Part shown: in pieces, positions 31,487 to 41,533 of the stretch | How positions within the stretch are numbered: position 1 is the stretch's first letter | How the letters are laid out: each line of letters starts with the position of its first letter | Source: Erythrobacter oryzae | GTDB lineage: Bacteria; Pseudomonadota; Alphaproteobacteria; Sphingomonadales; Sphingomonadaceae | Length of the DNA stretch: 64,000 nucleotides | Assembly (NCBI RefSeq): GCF_030271515.1 | Contig: NZ_JASCXI010000004.1 | Span: 558,001-622,000, forward strand | Direction: 5' to 3' | Program-made: the position numbers and the translations under genes | Notes under the pieces: generated by a model | The model's input: only the letters and a program-made list of their open reading frames with translations | What the model was told of the DNA's origin: nothing | The model's database searches: none

Positions 31487-32745
31487 GTCAGGCAGCGCCA
31501 CAGCCATTCGAGCGGGCCGTAGTTGAAGCGGTCGAGCCAGGGCTTGGACCACGCCAGCATCACGATCCACGCCAGCACCACCACGACATAGAGCTGCGGC
31601 CGGTTCAATTGCCCGAACAGCCCCAGCGCCCAGCCTTGGAAGAGGAACATCATCACGATCGAGGTGCCGAGGTAATTGGTGAAGGCCGCCCGCCCTGCGG
31701 CGCGGATGCGGTCGCCCAGCCAGCCGGTGGCCGACGGCGCATAGGCGACCAGCAGCGCGGCCAGCCCCAGCACCATCCACAGCCGCGGCAGGGCGCTCAT
31801 CCCGAGGAAAGCGGCCTGTGTGCCGAAGAAGCTGAACCCGTCGGCCTGCATCACCAGCCCGATCGCGAGATGCGCCGCGCCGCCAGCGATGACGCCGATC
31901 CAGCCCCACTGCACCAGCTTGCCGCGCTCCACGCCGCCCGAGAAGAAACCCATGCCGTAAAGCGCCATTCCGATCAGCATCAGCGGCAGGGTCTCGAACC
32001 CGAACAGGAAGGCGTTGGTAAAGGGATCAAGCCCCTGCTCGCCGATCCGGTGCGCGACCAGCGCGGCATAGTCGCCCGAGGCCATGGCGGCATTGACCGG
32101 CGCTTCGGCAGCGATCTGGCTCTCCATTTCGGCCAGCATGCCGGTGCGCATCTCGGCAAACTCGGGCGAGCTGGTGCCGATGTCGGTATTGACCACGAGC
32201 CAGGGGAAGATCGTGAAGGTGTAGAACAGGATGCCCATGAGATAGCCGAACAGGCCGACCAAGAGCTGCGTCTTGGGACGCCATTTCATGCACAGCAGCG
32301 CGATCAGCCCGAGGATGGCGTAGCCCGAGAGGATGTCGCCGAACCAGATGAAGTAGAAATGGATGAGGCCGAAGCCGAGCAGCAGCACCAGCCGCCACGC
32401 CTGCAGCCAGCGCGTCGCGCCGCGCGCCCAGGCCTTCTCCATGAACAGCACCATCCCCGCACCGAACAGCACGGTGAACAGGCCGCGCATCTTGCCGTCG
32501 ATCAGGATGAACTGGACGATCCACATCCACCCCTGCGGATCGCCGTTGGGGACGAGGAACTTGCCCGGGGTGAAATAGGCCAGCATCGGCTGCCCGAAGG
32601 CGACGATATTGGCCCACAGGATGCCCATCACGGCGATGCCGCGGATGAAATCGAGCGTGTCGATGCGCTGTGCGGCGGTGACCGGCGCGACATCGGCCGC
32701 GGTCGCCCCGCCGGATGCTGCGCTGGCAGCGAAAGTCTCGTTCAT
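31456..32745 (-). CDS. DUF418 family integral membrane protein
   Basis: A polytopic membrane protein of 429 residues of the DUF418 (COG2311, YeiB-like) family, acyltransferase-3-related; function unknown. Typical features are LDFIRGIAVMGILWANI at the start, FTVLFGAGMVLFMEKA, and the closing FNYGPLEWLWRCLTYRR. About ten hydrophobic segments. ATG at 32745. The last ten codons overlap the 3' end of the convergent lipoprotein gene. Confidence 0.88.
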   Translation of the reverse strand: MNETFAASAASGGATAADVAPVTAAQRIDTLDFIRGIAVMGILWANIVAFGQPMLAYFTPGKFLVPNGDPQGWMWIVQFILIDGKMRGLFTVLFGAGMVLFMEKAWARGATRWLQAWRLVLLLGFGLIHFYFIWFGDILSGYAILGLIALLCMKWRPKTQLLVGLFGYLMGILFYTFTIFPWLVVNTDIGTSSPEFAEMRTGMLAEMESQIAAEAPVNAAMASGDYAALVAHRIGEQGLDPFTNAFLFGFETLPLMLIGMALYGMGFFSGGVERGKLVQWGWIGVIAGGAAHLAIGLVMQADGFSFFGTQAAFLGMSALPRLWMVLGLAALLVAYAPSATGWLGDRIRAAGRAAFTNYLGTSIVMMFLFQGWALGLFGQLNRPQLYVVVVLAWIVMLAWSKPWLDRFNYGPLEWLWRCLTYRRVFPLRR

Positions 32746-32842
32746 GGCTGATCCCCCGAGCCGGTGTTGTGCCCGGGGAACTTAGCGATTCGCGTCGGCT
32801 TGAAAAGTGCCGCCCGTCGATGCGGAACGGCGCTCGGGCGGG

Positions 32843-33901
32843 TCAGCCCTGCCCGGCGACGACGCAGACCTTGCCCTCGCGCTTCAATGCGGCGCAGGCG
32901 CGGCCGGCTTCGGCCTCGCTCGAAAAGCCGGTGGCGAGCAGGCGGGTGAGGCCGCCCGAGGGCACCAGCGCCTTGCGCGTGCCGGCGAGCGCGGCGTGGC
33001 TGCCGACCTCGCGCCACAGCTTGTCGGCATTGCTCGCGACGCCGAAGGCGCCGAGCTGCACGCGCCAGTTGCCCTGCTTGCGCGGGGCGAGCGCAGCCGG
33101 AACCGGGGTGACGGTCGAACCCTTGGGGGCCGAGGCGAGCGTAACCTGCGCCGGGGCCTGAGCAAGCGGCTTGGGCGCGGGCGGCAGGCCCGCCGGCTTG
33201 GGCGCGGCGGCGGCGACGGTCACGACCGGCGGCTTGGCGGCAGGCACCGGGGCAGCTGCCGGACGGGTGGCGAGTTCGGCGGCGGCGAGTTCGGCTTGGC
33301 GCTGCGACCGGGCGCCCGATTCCAGATCGCGGGCGAGCGTCTGGGCCTGCACGCGCTGGGCCTGGGGAATATACTTGTCCATCTGCACCAGCGCCTCGCG
33401 CGCCTGCGGCAGGCCGGCCGAGTTCGCCAGCGTCATCAGCGCATAGGCGCGCGTCCAGTCGCGCGGGGCATAATCGGCGTTGAAGTGCGACAGCCCCAGC
33501 ACATATTGCGCGCGCGGATCGCCGCGGTCGGCGGCGGCCACGATCAGCGGCATGGCCTTCTGCTGCTCGCCTTCCTGGAACAGCATCAGCCCGTAATTGT
33601 CGGCGGCCTTCACATGGCCGAGTGCAGCGGCCTGCTCGTAGAGCTGGCGCGCGCGGGCATTGTCGATCTCGACCCCGCGGCCGAGTCGGTAGGCCTGCGC
33701 GAGGTTGAACAGCGCGTCGGGATCGCCTTGCGCTGCCGGGCCCTGCCATTCGACCACCGCGCGCGCATAATCGCCCGCGCTCCACGCATCGACCCCGGCC
33801 TTCACGTCCGCGATGGCGGGTGCCGCTGCCAGCAGCACTGCCGCCAGAGCCGTGCCTGCCAAAGTCGCCTTGTGGGATGCTGCCGTCATGAACCGTGCCA
33901 T
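32843..33901 (-). CDS. Sel1-like repeat protein with C-terminal SPOR domain
   Basis: An exported protein of 352 residues. Signal peptide at about residues 10-30 (AGTALAAVLLAAAPAIA-D). Residues 35-190 hold Sel1/TPR-type repeats (DPDALFNLAQAYRLGRGVEIDNARARQLYEQAAALGH and DPRAQYVLGL). A proline/alanine linker leads to a SPOR domain at about 275-350 (WRVQLGAFGVASNADKLWREV, LLATGFSSEAEAGRACAALK). SPOR domains bind denuded glycan strands at division sites. ATG at 33901, a second in-frame ATG at 33889. Divergent from the ParA operon with a 274-base shared upstream region. Confidence 0.85.
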   Translation of the reverse strand: MARFMTAASHKATLAGTALAAVLLAAAPAIADVKAGVDAWSAGDYARAVVEWQGPAAQGDPDALFNLAQAYRLGRGVEIDNARARQLYEQAAALGHVKAADNYGLMLFQEGEQQKAMPLIVAAADRGDPRAQYVLGLSHFNADYAPRDWTRAYALMTLANSAGLPQAREALVQMDKYIPQAQRVQAQTLARDLESGARSQRQAELAAAELATRPAAAPVPAAKPPVVTVAAAAPKPAGLPPAPKPLAQAPAQVTLASAPKGSTVTPVPAALAPRKQGNWRVQLGAFGVASNADKLWREVGSHAALAGTRKALVPSGGLTRLLATGFSSEAEAGRACAALKREGKVCVVAGQG

Positions 33902-34068
33902 CGATCGGGTCTCGCCTGTTGCTGCCGGGAAGAGGGTGTGCGCAAAAAGATACTGCACGCCTGTTAGCCGATCACGGTTAGCAAATGGTTGCCCGCCCCA
34001 TAGGCGAGGTGCGCCGCGTCTCCGGTTGCCCGTCGGAAGGCAACAGGGATTGCGAGGACGGCCAGCAT

Positions 34069-34084
34069 GTTAACTCTAAATTAG
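34069..34084 (+). promoter_or_regulatory. Possible CtrA-like site upstream of parA
   Basis: GTTAA-N7-TTAG, one mismatch from the CtrA pattern GTTAA-N7-TTAA on this strand. It lies about 90 bases before the ParA start and 168 bases before the divergent SPOR gene, inside an AT-richer patch of the shared leader. Chance occurrence cannot be excluded. Confidence 0.35.
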
Positions 34085-34175
34085 GGGTATCCTGCGATCC
34101 CGTGGTCATCCAGCCGTTGTCAGGCGCTGCAATAGGGCAGCTACGCAGCGGTTCAATCCATGGGGGACCCAGGCG

Positions 34176-34898
34176 TTGCGTGTACTCGCTTTGGCATCGC
34201 AGAAAGGTGGATCGGGCAAGACCACCCTGTCCGGACATCTCGCCGTCCAGGCCCAGCGCGCTGGCGCCGGGCCGGTCGTGCTGATCGACATCGACCCGCA
34301 GGGCTCCCTGGCGGACTGGTGGAACGAGCGCGAGGCGGAATATCCCGCCTTCGCCCAGACCACCGTCGCGCGCCTTGCCAATGACCTTGCCGTCCTGCGC
34401 CAGCAGGGCTTCAAGCTGGCCGTGATCGACACGCCGCCGGCGATCACCATGGCGATCCAATCGGTGATCTCGGTTGCCGAGCTGATCGTCGTGCCGACCC
34501 GCCCGTCCCCGCACGATCTGCGCGCCGTGGGTGCCACGGTCGATCTGTGCGAGCGTGCCGGCAAGCCCTTGGTGTTCGTCGTCAACGCGGCCACCCCCAA
34601 GGCCAAGATCACCTCGGAAGCCGCGGTCGCGCTGTCGCAGCACGGCACCGTCGCCCCGATCACGCTCCACCACCGCACCGATTTCGCCGCCTCGATGATC
34701 GACGGGCGCACGGTGATGGAAGTCGATCCCGAAAGCCGCTCGGCCGCCGAGATCGCCGCGCTGTGGCGCTATGTCGCCGACCGGCTCGAGAAGAATTTCC
34801 GTCGCACCGTCTTCGCGCCTGCCCCCGGCGGGCACGCGCAGCAGCTCGGCGGCGTGCCGCGCCCCGCAGGTGGCTTCGGCCGCCGGGTGGCGCAGTAA
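34176..34898 (+). CDS. ParA-family ATPase, orphan
   Basis: A 240-residue ParA/MinD-superfamily ATPase. Deviant Walker A is KGGSGKTT at residues 10-17 with the signature lysine Lys10; Walker A' region is VVLIDIDPQGS and Walker B LAVIDTPPA. The C-terminal tail after about residue 205 is basic and glycine-rich. Start is TTG at 34176 (no ATG in frame), eight bases after GGGGGA. No parB is adjacent; instead an RHH protein gene follows 18 bases downstream, a pairing seen in plasmid ParA/ParG-type and orphan chromosomal systems. This is not likely to be the chromosomal ParA, which normally sits with ParB and gidAB. Confidence 0.88.
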   Translation: MRVLALASQKGGSGKTTLSGHLAVQAQRAGAGPVVLIDIDPQGSLADWWNEREAEYPAFAQTTVARLANDLAVLRQQGFKLAVIDTPPAITMAIQSVISVAELIVVPTRPSPHDLRAVGATVDLCERAGKPLVFVVNAATPKAKITSEAAVALSQHGTVAPITLHHRTDFAASMIDGRTVMEVDPESRSAAEIAALWRYVADRLEKNFRRTVFAPAPGGHAQQLGGVPRPAGGFGRRVAQ

Positions 34899-34916
34899 GC
34901 GCGGGCGCTGACGGCC

Positions 34917-35621
34917 ATGTCCGATTTCGCCTCGCTCGGTCCCTCGCTGCTGGCACGCAAGGGCGGCGCCAAGCCCGCGATGCGTCCGCAGGTCGCGCCG
35001 CTGGTCGCCGAGGAGGCGGCCGTGGTGCCCGAGGAGGCGCTCGAGGATCTCGGCTGGAACGATATGGGCGATTCGGACAGCGAAGGCTTCGGCGCGCAGA
35101 TCGTGCCGATCAGCGCCGACCTCGCCGCTGGCCCCAACACTGCCGGCCCCGGCCCGATCGTCCGCCGTCAGCAACGCCGTCTCGAGGAGCGCGTGCTCGC
35201 CGATGCGGTGATGACCGGCCCCGAGACCGACGAATATGACGAGGACGAAGGCGAGGACGACGAATCGCTCTACGCCGAAGCCTTCGACGCCGGTTACGAC
35301 GAAGACGAAGAGGGCGAGGAAGCCGACACCGCGCTCTACTCGCCGCTCGCGCCGCACATCGCCCTGCCCGACCCGGAGCCGGAGCCCGAGCCAGCACCCG
35401 TCGCTGCGCCCCGCGCCGCCAAGCCGCGCATGCCCGCGCCGCAATCGGGTCGCCGCGCCGCCTTCACCCTGCGGCTCGACGCCGACCGCCATCTCAAGCT
35501 TCGCCTCGCCGCGACCATGCAGGGCGTCAGCGCCCAGGTGCTAGTGACCGAGGCATTGGACCGCCTGCTCGCCGAATATGACGAGCTCGACGTCATCGCC
35601 AATCACCTGAAGCGCCACTGA
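34917..35621 (+). CDS. Acidic-linker protein with C-terminal RHH-like DNA-binding domain
   Basis: A 234-residue protein probably acting as partner of the ParA upstream. The first 100 residues are low complexity and acidic, followed by a very acidic stretch (TDEYDEDEGEDDESLYAEA; GYDEDEEGEEAD) and a P/E/A linker. Only the last 50 residues look folded: RRAAFTLRLDADRHLKLRLAATM and SAQVLVTEALDRLLAEY, a ribbon-helix-helix pattern with the basic strand first. ATG at 34917, 18 bases after the ParA stop. A role as an adaptor or DNA-binding partner is inferred. Confidence 0.7.
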   Translation: MSDFASLGPSLLARKGGAKPAMRPQVAPLVAEEAAVVPEEALEDLGWNDMGDSDSEGFGAQIVPISADLAAGPNTAGPGPIVRRQQRRLEERVLADAVMTGPETDEYDEDEGEDDESLYAEAFDAGYDEDEEGEEADTALYSPLAPHIALPDPEPEPEPAPVAAPRAAKPRMPAPQSGRRAAFTLRLDADRHLKLRLAATMQGVSAQVLVTEALDRLLAEYDELDVIANHLKRH

Positions 35622-35680
35622 GCGCCCGCCACCACTACCACCACGACGTGAACCAACAGGATCTACGGGGGACTACCAAG

Positions 35681-37102
35681 ATGGACCGCAGCATCATCAC
35701 CGGACTGAAGACCTCGCCGCGGCTCGCGCTGGCTGTGACCACCGCGATCGCGGGGCTGGCCTTCACCGCCGCGCCGGCCTCCGCCGCGCCGCGTGCCGAG
35801 ACCTCGTTCGAGAACGCGCAGGACGCGCTCGCCAAGGGCAAGGTCGAAAAGGCGATCAAGCACGCCGAGGCAGCAGTGCAGGCCGACGGGCGCAATTCCG
35901 GCTACCGCGCGCTGCTGGGCGCTGCCTATCTCGAGGCGGGTCGCTTCGAGGCGGCTGCGACCACCTTCGGCGACGCGCTCGAACTGGGTGACAGCAACCC
36001 GCGCACGGTGCTGAGCTTCGCGCTCGCCAAGATCGCGCTGGGCGATTCGCAGGCGGCGATCGGGATGCTCGATGGCTATTCGGCCGCGCTCGACCCTGCC
36101 GACCTCGGTCTGGCCCTGGCGCTTGCCGGGCAGCCCGAACGCGGCGTCGGCGTGCTGGTGAACGGCGTCCGCAGCGCCGAGGAGGCCACCCCCAAGCTGC
36201 GCCAGAACCTTGCCTATGCCTATGCGCTGGCCGGCAACTGGCGCGCGGCCCGCGTGATGGCGGCCGAGGACGTGCCCGCCGACCAGCTCGAAGCGCGCCT
36301 TGCCCAGTGGGCCCAGATGAGCGCGCCCGAAATGGCGCCGCAGCGGGTCGCCGCGCTGCTCGACGTGCTCCCGCGCGCCGATGCCGGCCAGCCCGCACAC
36401 CTCGCGCTCGCCAATTTCCCCGAACAGCCGGTGATGGTGGCAGAAGCCGCCGCTGACGCCGATGCCGGTGCCGGTGCCGAGGCCGATGTCGCGCTGGCCG
36501 CGGCCGAGCCGGTGGCCGAGACGATCGACGTCGTCGATCCGGCCCCGTCCGCGACCTTCACCGCCGCCTTCGCCGCGCCTGCGGCCGAAGCGGCTCCCGA
36601 ACCGCAGCCCGTGGTCCTCGCCGCCGCCGCGCCCGAGCCTGCGGGAATCCAGTACGTCTCGAACCCCGTCGTCCAGCAGCTGCCCGCCGCGCGCGCCGCG
36701 GTGCGCGCGCCTGCCGCTCCGGCGGCTCCGCGCGTCGCCCAGGCCGCCTCGCAGCGCCGCATGGCCGCGACCTCGGTCGCTGCGGCCCCGGCGCCGAAGG
36801 GCCCGGCCACGCACCTCGTCCAGCTCGGCTCCTATGACAGCAAGGCCGAAGCCCTGCGCGGATGGAATTCGCTGCAAGGCAAGTTCCCGCAGCTGAAGGA
36901 CCGCAAGCCGGTCATCACCGAAGCGGTGGTGAACGGCCGCACCTTCTGGCGCGTCGCCGCCGACGGCTTCACCTCGCAGAGCGCCCGCGCGATGTGCGGC
37001 ACGCTCAAGTCGGCCGGTCGCGGCTGCTTCGCCTACGCCGCTGCGACCCCGCCCGCGGGCGCGGTGAAGCGCGACGTGCAGGTTGCCTCGCGCAGCCGGT
37101 AA
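35681..37102 (+). CDS. Tetratricopeptide-like protein with C-terminal SPOR domain
   Basis: An exported protein of 473 residues. Signal peptide near LAVTTAIAGLAFTAAPASA. Residues about 40-220 are helical repeats of TPR type (ALAKGKVEKAIKHAEAAVQAD; AAYLEAGRFEAAATTFGDALEL), then a long alanine/proline linker (about 225-380), and a SPOR domain at 385-460 (THLVQLGSYDSKAEALRGWNSL; WRVAADGFTSQSARAMCGTLK). ATG at 35681 with GGGGGA eight bases upstream. It is the third gene of the ParA-RHH block, and an excellent terminator follows. Confidence 0.85.
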   Translation: MDRSIITGLKTSPRLALAVTTAIAGLAFTAAPASAAPRAETSFENAQDALAKGKVEKAIKHAEAAVQADGRNSGYRALLGAAYLEAGRFEAAATTFGDALELGDSNPRTVLSFALAKIALGDSQAAIGMLDGYSAALDPADLGLALALAGQPERGVGVLVNGVRSAEEATPKLRQNLAYAYALAGNWRAARVMAAEDVPADQLEARLAQWAQMSAPEMAPQRVAALLDVLPRADAGQPAHLALANFPEQPVMVAEAAADADAGAGAEADVALAAAEPVAETIDVVDPAPSATFTAAFAAPAAEAAPEPQPVVLAAAAPEPAGIQYVSNPVVQQLPAARAAVRAPAAPAAPRVAQAASQRRMAATSVAAAPAPKGPATHLVQLGSYDSKAEALRGWNSLQGKFPQLKDRKPVITEAVVNGRTFWRVAADGFTSQSARAMCGTLKSAGRGCFAYAAATPPAGAVKRDVQVASRSR

Positions 37103-37133
37103 TCGGATTTCCGTAACAGGAATGAGCACCCTG

Positions 37134-37166
37134 CTCCCGGACAGCCAGCCGCTGTCCGGGAGTTTT
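37134..37166 (+). terminator. Rho-independent terminator after the ParA/SPOR block
   Basis: A 12-bp perfect stem CTCCCGGACAGC/GCTGTCCGGGAG with a CAGCC loop, followed by TTTTCTT. Confidence 0.9.
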
Positions 37167-37167
37167 C

Positions 37168-38409
37168 TTATGCGCCCGCGCCCAGCCTGACGCCGCCCTT
37201 CCACAGGCCCAGCACCCGGCCTTGCGCGCCCTGACGGTCGAAGGGGGTGTTGTCCGCGGTCGCTTCCATCTTGCGGCGGTCGATGATCCACGGCGCGTCC
37301 GGATCGATGAGGGCGAGGTCGGCTTCGAGCCCTTCGGCCAGCATCCCTGCGGGCACCCCGAGGAGCTTGGCGGGATTGGTCGCCAGCAGTTCGAAGGCGC
37401 GGGGGGTGTCGATCACACCGTCGCGCACCAGCCCCAGCGTCATGGCGAGCAGCGTCTCGGCCCCCGCCATGCCCGGGGCGGCATCGGCAAAGGGCAGGCG
37501 CTTGTCCTCGGGCCCGCGCGGATCGTGGCCGCTGGCGATGACGTCCACCGTGCCATCGGCGATCGCCGCGAGCGCCGCCTGCCGGTCGGCCTCGGTGCGC
37601 AAGGGGGGCGAGAGGCGGGCAAAGGTGCGGAAGTCGACCGTCGCGAGGTCGGAGAGCATGAAATGCGCGGGCGTGATCCCGCAGGTCACCGGCAGTCCCC
37701 GCGCCTTGGCCTCGCGCACCAGCGCGAATCCGCGCGCAGTCGTCACCTGCCGGATATGCAGCCGCGCACCCGCCAGTTCGGCGAGCGCAATGTCGCGCGC
37801 GATGGCGAGCGCCTCGGCCTCGGCGGGCGCGGCGGGGAGGCCCAGCCGCGTCGCGATCTCGCCCGCGGTGGCGGCAGCCTCTCCGACAAGGCCGCCATCC
37901 TCGGCATGGGTGACGACCACGAGGCCGAGCATCGCGGCATATTGCAGCAGCCGCAGCATCACGCCGCTATCGGCGATCCAGCGCCGCCCGGTGGCGATTC
38001 CCTTCGCGCCCGCATCCTGCATCAGCGCCAGCTCGGCGAGTTCGCGCCCCTCGAGCCCGCGCGTGGCGGCGGCGAGCGGGTGCACCCACAGATCGGGCTT
38101 GCCGCTCTTGGCGATGAAGCCGACGCGGCTCGGCAGATCGAGCGGGGGCGACTGGTCGGGCATCAGCGCGGCGCGGGTGATCCCGCCGAAGTGGAAGGCG
38201 GGCTTGTCGACCGCGAAGACCCCGAGATCGACGAGGCCGGGGGCGAGCAGCTTCCCGCGCGCGTCGACGACCGCATCACCCTCCTCGGCCTGCACATCGG
38301 GCCCGAGCGCGGTGATGATCCCGTCCGCGCAGCGCAGCGCTCCGGTGACCAGCCCAGCGGGCGTCACCAGCTGCGCATTGGTGAGGGTGAGGGCCTGCTG
38401 CTGTTTCAT
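37168..38409 (-). CDS. Dihydroorotase-like protein lacking the metal HxH motif (PyrC')
   Basis: Amidohydrolase-fold protein of 413 residues translated with pyrB (4-base ATGA overlap). The fold is clear ([11 protein letters not shown] at 56-65, [26 protein letters not shown]). The catalytic DxHxH motif is replaced by D61-L-G63-V-F65, so both first-shell histidines are absent. Such proteins are known as non-catalytic partners of aspartate transcarbamoylase in Pseudomonas (PyrC'), where they serve as scaffolds. A genuine, active dihydroorotase would have to be encoded elsewhere. Call it catalytic-dead by sequence, structural by inference. Confidence 0.87.
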   Translation of the reverse strand: MKQQQALTLTNAQLVTPAGLVTGALRCADGIITALGPDVQAEEGDAVVDARGKLLAPGLVDLGVFAVDKPAFHFGGITRAALMPDQSPPLDLPSRVGFIAKSGKPDLWVHPLAAATRGLEGRELAELALMQDAGAKGIATGRRWIADSGVMLRLLQYAAMLGLVVVTHAEDGGLVGEAAATAGEIATRLGLPAAPAEAEALAIARDIALAELAGARLHIRQVTTARGFALVREAKARGLPVTCGITPAHFMLSDLATVDFRTFARLSPPLRTEADRQAALAAIADGTVDVIASGHDPRGPEDKRLPFADAAPGMAGAETLLAMTLGLVRDGVIDTPRAFELLATNPAKLLGVPAGMLAEGLEADLALIDPDAPWIIDRRKMEATADNTPFDRQGAQGRVLGLWKGGVRLGAGA

Positions 38410-39422
38410 GCCCAGCCCTCCACACCGCGGGCTTCACGGGTCAGCACGTCGAGGCAGGCCATGCGGATCGCGACCCCCATCTCGACCTGCCGCGTGATCA
38501 GCGAGCGGCCCGCCAGATCGGCGACCTCGCTGTCGATCTCCACCCCCCGGTTCATCGGGCCCGGGTGCATCACCAGCGCATCGGGCCGCGCGAGCGCGAG
38601 GCGCCGGGTCGTGAGGCCATAGAGGTGGCGGTATTCGCGCGGGGACGGGATGAACTGCCCGCTCATCCGCTCCGATTGCAGGCGCAGCATCATCACCACC
38701 TCGGCACCGTCGAGCGCAGCGTCGAAGTTGTGGAACACCTCCACCCCCATCGCCTCCACGCCCTGCGGCATCAGCGCAGGCGGCGCGCAGACGCGCACGC
38801 GGGCGCCCAGCGCGGTCAGGCAAAGGATGTTCGAGCGCGCGACCCGGCTGTGCAGGATATCGCCGCAGATGGTGACGGTGAGGCCGGTGAAATCCTCCGC
38901 GCCCTCGCCCCGTTCGGCCAGCGCATGGCGCAGGGTCAGCGCATCGAGCAGCGCCTGCGTCGGGTGCTCATGCTGCCCGTCGCCCGCGTTGAGCACCGGA
39001 CAATCGACCTTGTCCGCGATCAGCCCGGTCGCCCCCGAAGACCCGTGCCGGATCACGATCGCGTCCGCCCGCATCGCATTCAGCGTGATCGCGGTGTCGA
39101 TCAGCGTCTCGCCCTTCTTCACGCTGCTGGTCGCGGCATGCATGTTGACCACGTCCGCCCCCAGCCGCTTGCCCGCGATCTCGAAGGACAGCAGCGTGCG
39201 GGTCGAATTCTCGAAGAAGGCGTTGATGATGGTGAGCCCGCCCAGCAGATCGGTGTGCTTGGCGCTCTGGCGGTTCCAGGCGACCCATTGCTCGGCCTGA
39301 TCGAGCAGATAGAGGATCTCGTGCCGCGCGAGCTTGCCGATGCCGGTCAAATCGCGGTGCGGGAAAGCGAGCCTTCCGGGCGGAAAGCGGCCCGGAGGGG
39401 CGGAAAGATCGGTGCTGGCCAT
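38406..39422 (-). CDS. pyrB: Aspartate carbamoyltransferase catalytic subunit
   Basis: Cytosolic enzyme joining carbamoyl phosphate and aspartate in de novo pyrimidine synthesis. Carbamoyl-phosphate signature is [20 protein letters not shown]; then [19 protein letters not shown] and [12 protein letters not shown], all diagnostic of PyrB. 338 residues. ATG at 39422 ([11 protein letters not shown]). The pyrC'-like gene overlaps its end. No pyrI regulatory gene is present, typical of the larger bacterial ATCase class. Confidence 0.95.
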   Translation of the reverse strand: MASTDLSAPPGRFPPGRLAFPHRDLTGIGKLARHEILYLLDQAEQWVAWNRQSAKHTDLLGGLTIINAFFENSTRTLLSFEIAGKRLGADVVNMHAATSSVKKGETLIDTAITLNAMRADAIVIRHGSSGATGLIADKVDCPVLNAGDGQHEHPTQALLDALTLRHALAERGEGAEDFTGLTVTICGDILHSRVARSNILCLTALGARVRVCAPPALMPQGVEAMGVEVFHNFDAALDGAEVVMMLRLQSERMSGQFIPSPREYRHLYGLTTRRLALARPDALVMHPGPMNRGVEIDSEVADLAGRSLITRQVEMGVAIRMACLDVLTREARGVEGWA

Positions 39423-39540
39423 TAAAGCGATGCGCTTAGTCGAAGCGCGTCTGTCACTCAACCCGCGCCGTAAGCTTTCCGATAGAACTAAGCTGCCAAA
39501 GACCCTACATCGCAGTCGGGGCGAACATAAGGGATATGCA

Positions 39541-41445
39541 ATGAGCTTCGTGGGCAAGGTTTGGAAGATCCTCGTCGGGATCAAGGACGGGCTTGTCCTG
39601 CTGTTCATGCTGCTGTTCTTCGTCGGCCTGTTCGCGATCCTCTCTGCCCGCCCCAACCCCGGGCAGGTGCGCGACGGGGCGCTGCAGATCGACCTTGCGG
39701 GCATCGTCGTCGAGGAGAAGAGCGCGCTCGATCCGCTCACCGCCCTGCTCGCGCGCGAGGCCCCGGTCGAGGAGACCCGCGCGCGCGACGTGATCCGCGC
39801 CCTCGATGCCGCCGCGACCGACGCGCGCATCAAGGCAGTGGTGCTCGACATGACCACCTTCATAGGCGGCGGGCAGGTGCACCTCAAGGACATCGGCGAG
39901 GCGATGGACCGGGTGCGCAAGGCCAAGAAGCCGGTGCTGACCTTCGGCTTCGCCTATGCCGACGACCAGATGCTGCTCGCCGCGCACGCCAGCGAGGTGT
40001 GGCTCGATCCGCAGGGCATGGCGGTGATCGCCGGGCCGGGCGGCAGCAATCTCTATTATGCGGGGCTGCTCGAGAAGCTCAGCGTCACTGCGCGGGTCTA
40101 CCGCGTGGGCGCGTTCAAGGCGGGGGTCGAACCCTATACCCGCACCAGCATGTCGGACGAGGCGCGCGCCAATATCGGCGGGCTCTACGGCGCGCTGTGG
40201 GAGGAATACAAGGCCAACGTTTCCCGCGCGCGGCCCAAGCTCCAGCTGGCGAAGATCACCGGCGATCCGGCCGCGTGGATCGCGAGCTCCGGCGGCGACA
40301 TGGCCAAGGCCGCGCTCGATGCGGGGATGGTCGACAAGCTCGGCGACAAGGCGGCGTTCGGCGCGCGGGTGGCGCAGCTGGCGGGCGAGGACCCGTGGAG
40401 CAAGCTGCCGGGCGCCTATGCCTCGAGCGACCTTTCCGCCTACCTCGCCGACCTCGGCGATGTCCGCAAGGGCAAGGCGATCGGCGTCGTCACCATCGCG
40501 GGCGAGATCGTCGACGGCGAGGCCGGGCCGGGCACGGCGGGCGGCACGCGGATCGCGAACCTGCTCGACGAGGCATTGGACGATGATCTCGCCGCGCTGG
40601 TGGTGCGGATCGATTCGCCGGGCGGTTCGGTCACCGCCTCGGAGGAAATCCGCCGCGCGATCCAGCGCTTCCGTGCCCGCAAGATCCCGGTCGCCGTCTC
40701 GATGGGCAACCTTGCCGCGAGCGGCGGCTACTGGGTCTCCACCCCGGGCGAGCGCATCTTCGCCGAGCCCGAGACGATCACCGGATCGATCGGGGTCTAT
40801 GCCGTGGTGCCGACCTTCGAGAACGCCGCCGCGCGCCTCGGGGTGACGGCGGACGGCCATCGCACCACCGAGCTTTCGGGCCAGCCCGACATCATCGGCG
40901 GGTTCTCGCCGGCGATGGACTCGCTGCTCCAGACTTCGATCGGGGGGACCTATCAGGACTTCCTCAAGCTGGTCTCGGGCGCGCGCAAGCTGCCGGTCAG
41001 CCGCGTCGACCAGATCGCGCAAGGCCAGGTATGGGACGGCGGCACGGCGCGCCAGATCGGCCTCGTCGACGAATTCGGCGGGCTCGCCGAGGCGCTCGAA
41101 TGGGCGGCGGCCAAGGCGGGCGCGAAGAAGGGCGAGTGGCACGCGGTCTACCTCGGCGAGAAGGAGGCGAATTACGATTCGCTGATCCGCCAGCTGGTCA
41201 CCAGCGAGAGCGCCAAGGCGCGCACCCCGGTGGCGGGCGATATCTTTGCGCTCACCGCGATGCGCTCGCAGGCGCTGGGCACCCGCATCGCCCGCGATGC
41301 CGAGCGGCTGCTGGGCACGCGCGGCGTGCAGGCCTATTGCCTCACCTGCCCCGCCCCGCTCGACGCCGCGGGCGGCAAGCCCGCCGCAGCGACGCAGCGT
41401 CCGGAAGGGATGCTGGCGCTGCTCGCATGGCTGGCGGGAAGCTAA
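39541..41445 (+). CDS. sppA: Signal peptide peptidase SppA, 67-kDa type
   Basis: Inner-membrane serine protease that degrades cleaved signal peptides in the periplasm. One N-terminal transmembrane helix (about residues 15-34) anchors two tandem protease-like domains. The general base is Lys193 ([13 protein letters not shown]) in the first domain and the nucleophile Ser394 in [12 protein letters not shown] in the second, as in E. coli SppA. 634 residues. ATG at 39541; longer upstream reading lies in the pyrB leader. tRNA-Val lies 88 bases downstream. Confidence 0.94.
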   Translation: MSFVGKVWKILVGIKDGLVLLFMLLFFVGLFAILSARPNPGQVRDGALQIDLAGIVVEEKSALDPLTALLAREAPVEETRARDVIRALDAAATDARIKAVVLDMTTFIGGGQVHLKDIGEAMDRVRKAKKPVLTFGFAYADDQMLLAAHASEVWLDPQGMAVIAGPGGSNLYYAGLLEKLSVTARVYRVGAFKAGVEPYTRTSMSDEARANIGGLYGALWEEYKANVSRARPKLQLAKITGDPAAWIASSGGDMAKAALDAGMVDKLGDKAAFGARVAQLAGEDPWSKLPGAYASSDLSAYLADLGDVRKGKAIGVVTIAGEIVDGEAGPGTAGGTRIANLLDEALDDDLAALVVRIDSPGGSVTASEEIRRAIQRFRARKIPVAVSMGNLAASGGYWVSTPGERIFAEPETITGSIGVYAVVPTFENAAARLGVTADGHRTTELSGQPDIIGGFSPAMDSLLQTSIGGTYQDFLKLVSGARKLPVSRVDQIAQGQVWDGGTARQIGLVDEFGGLAEALEWAAAKAGAKKGEWHAVYLGEKEANYDSLIRQLVTSESAKARTPVAGDIFALTAMRSQALGTRIARDAERLLGTRGVQAYCLTCPAPLDAAGGKPAAATQRPEGMLALLAWLAGS

Positions 41446-41533
41446 ATCGCCATCAGCACGTCGCAGGCGCTTGCCAAGCGCCCCCGACCCGATTAATGGC
41501 CCGCCCCTGCCCCGGCCACTGGCCGACACGGGC

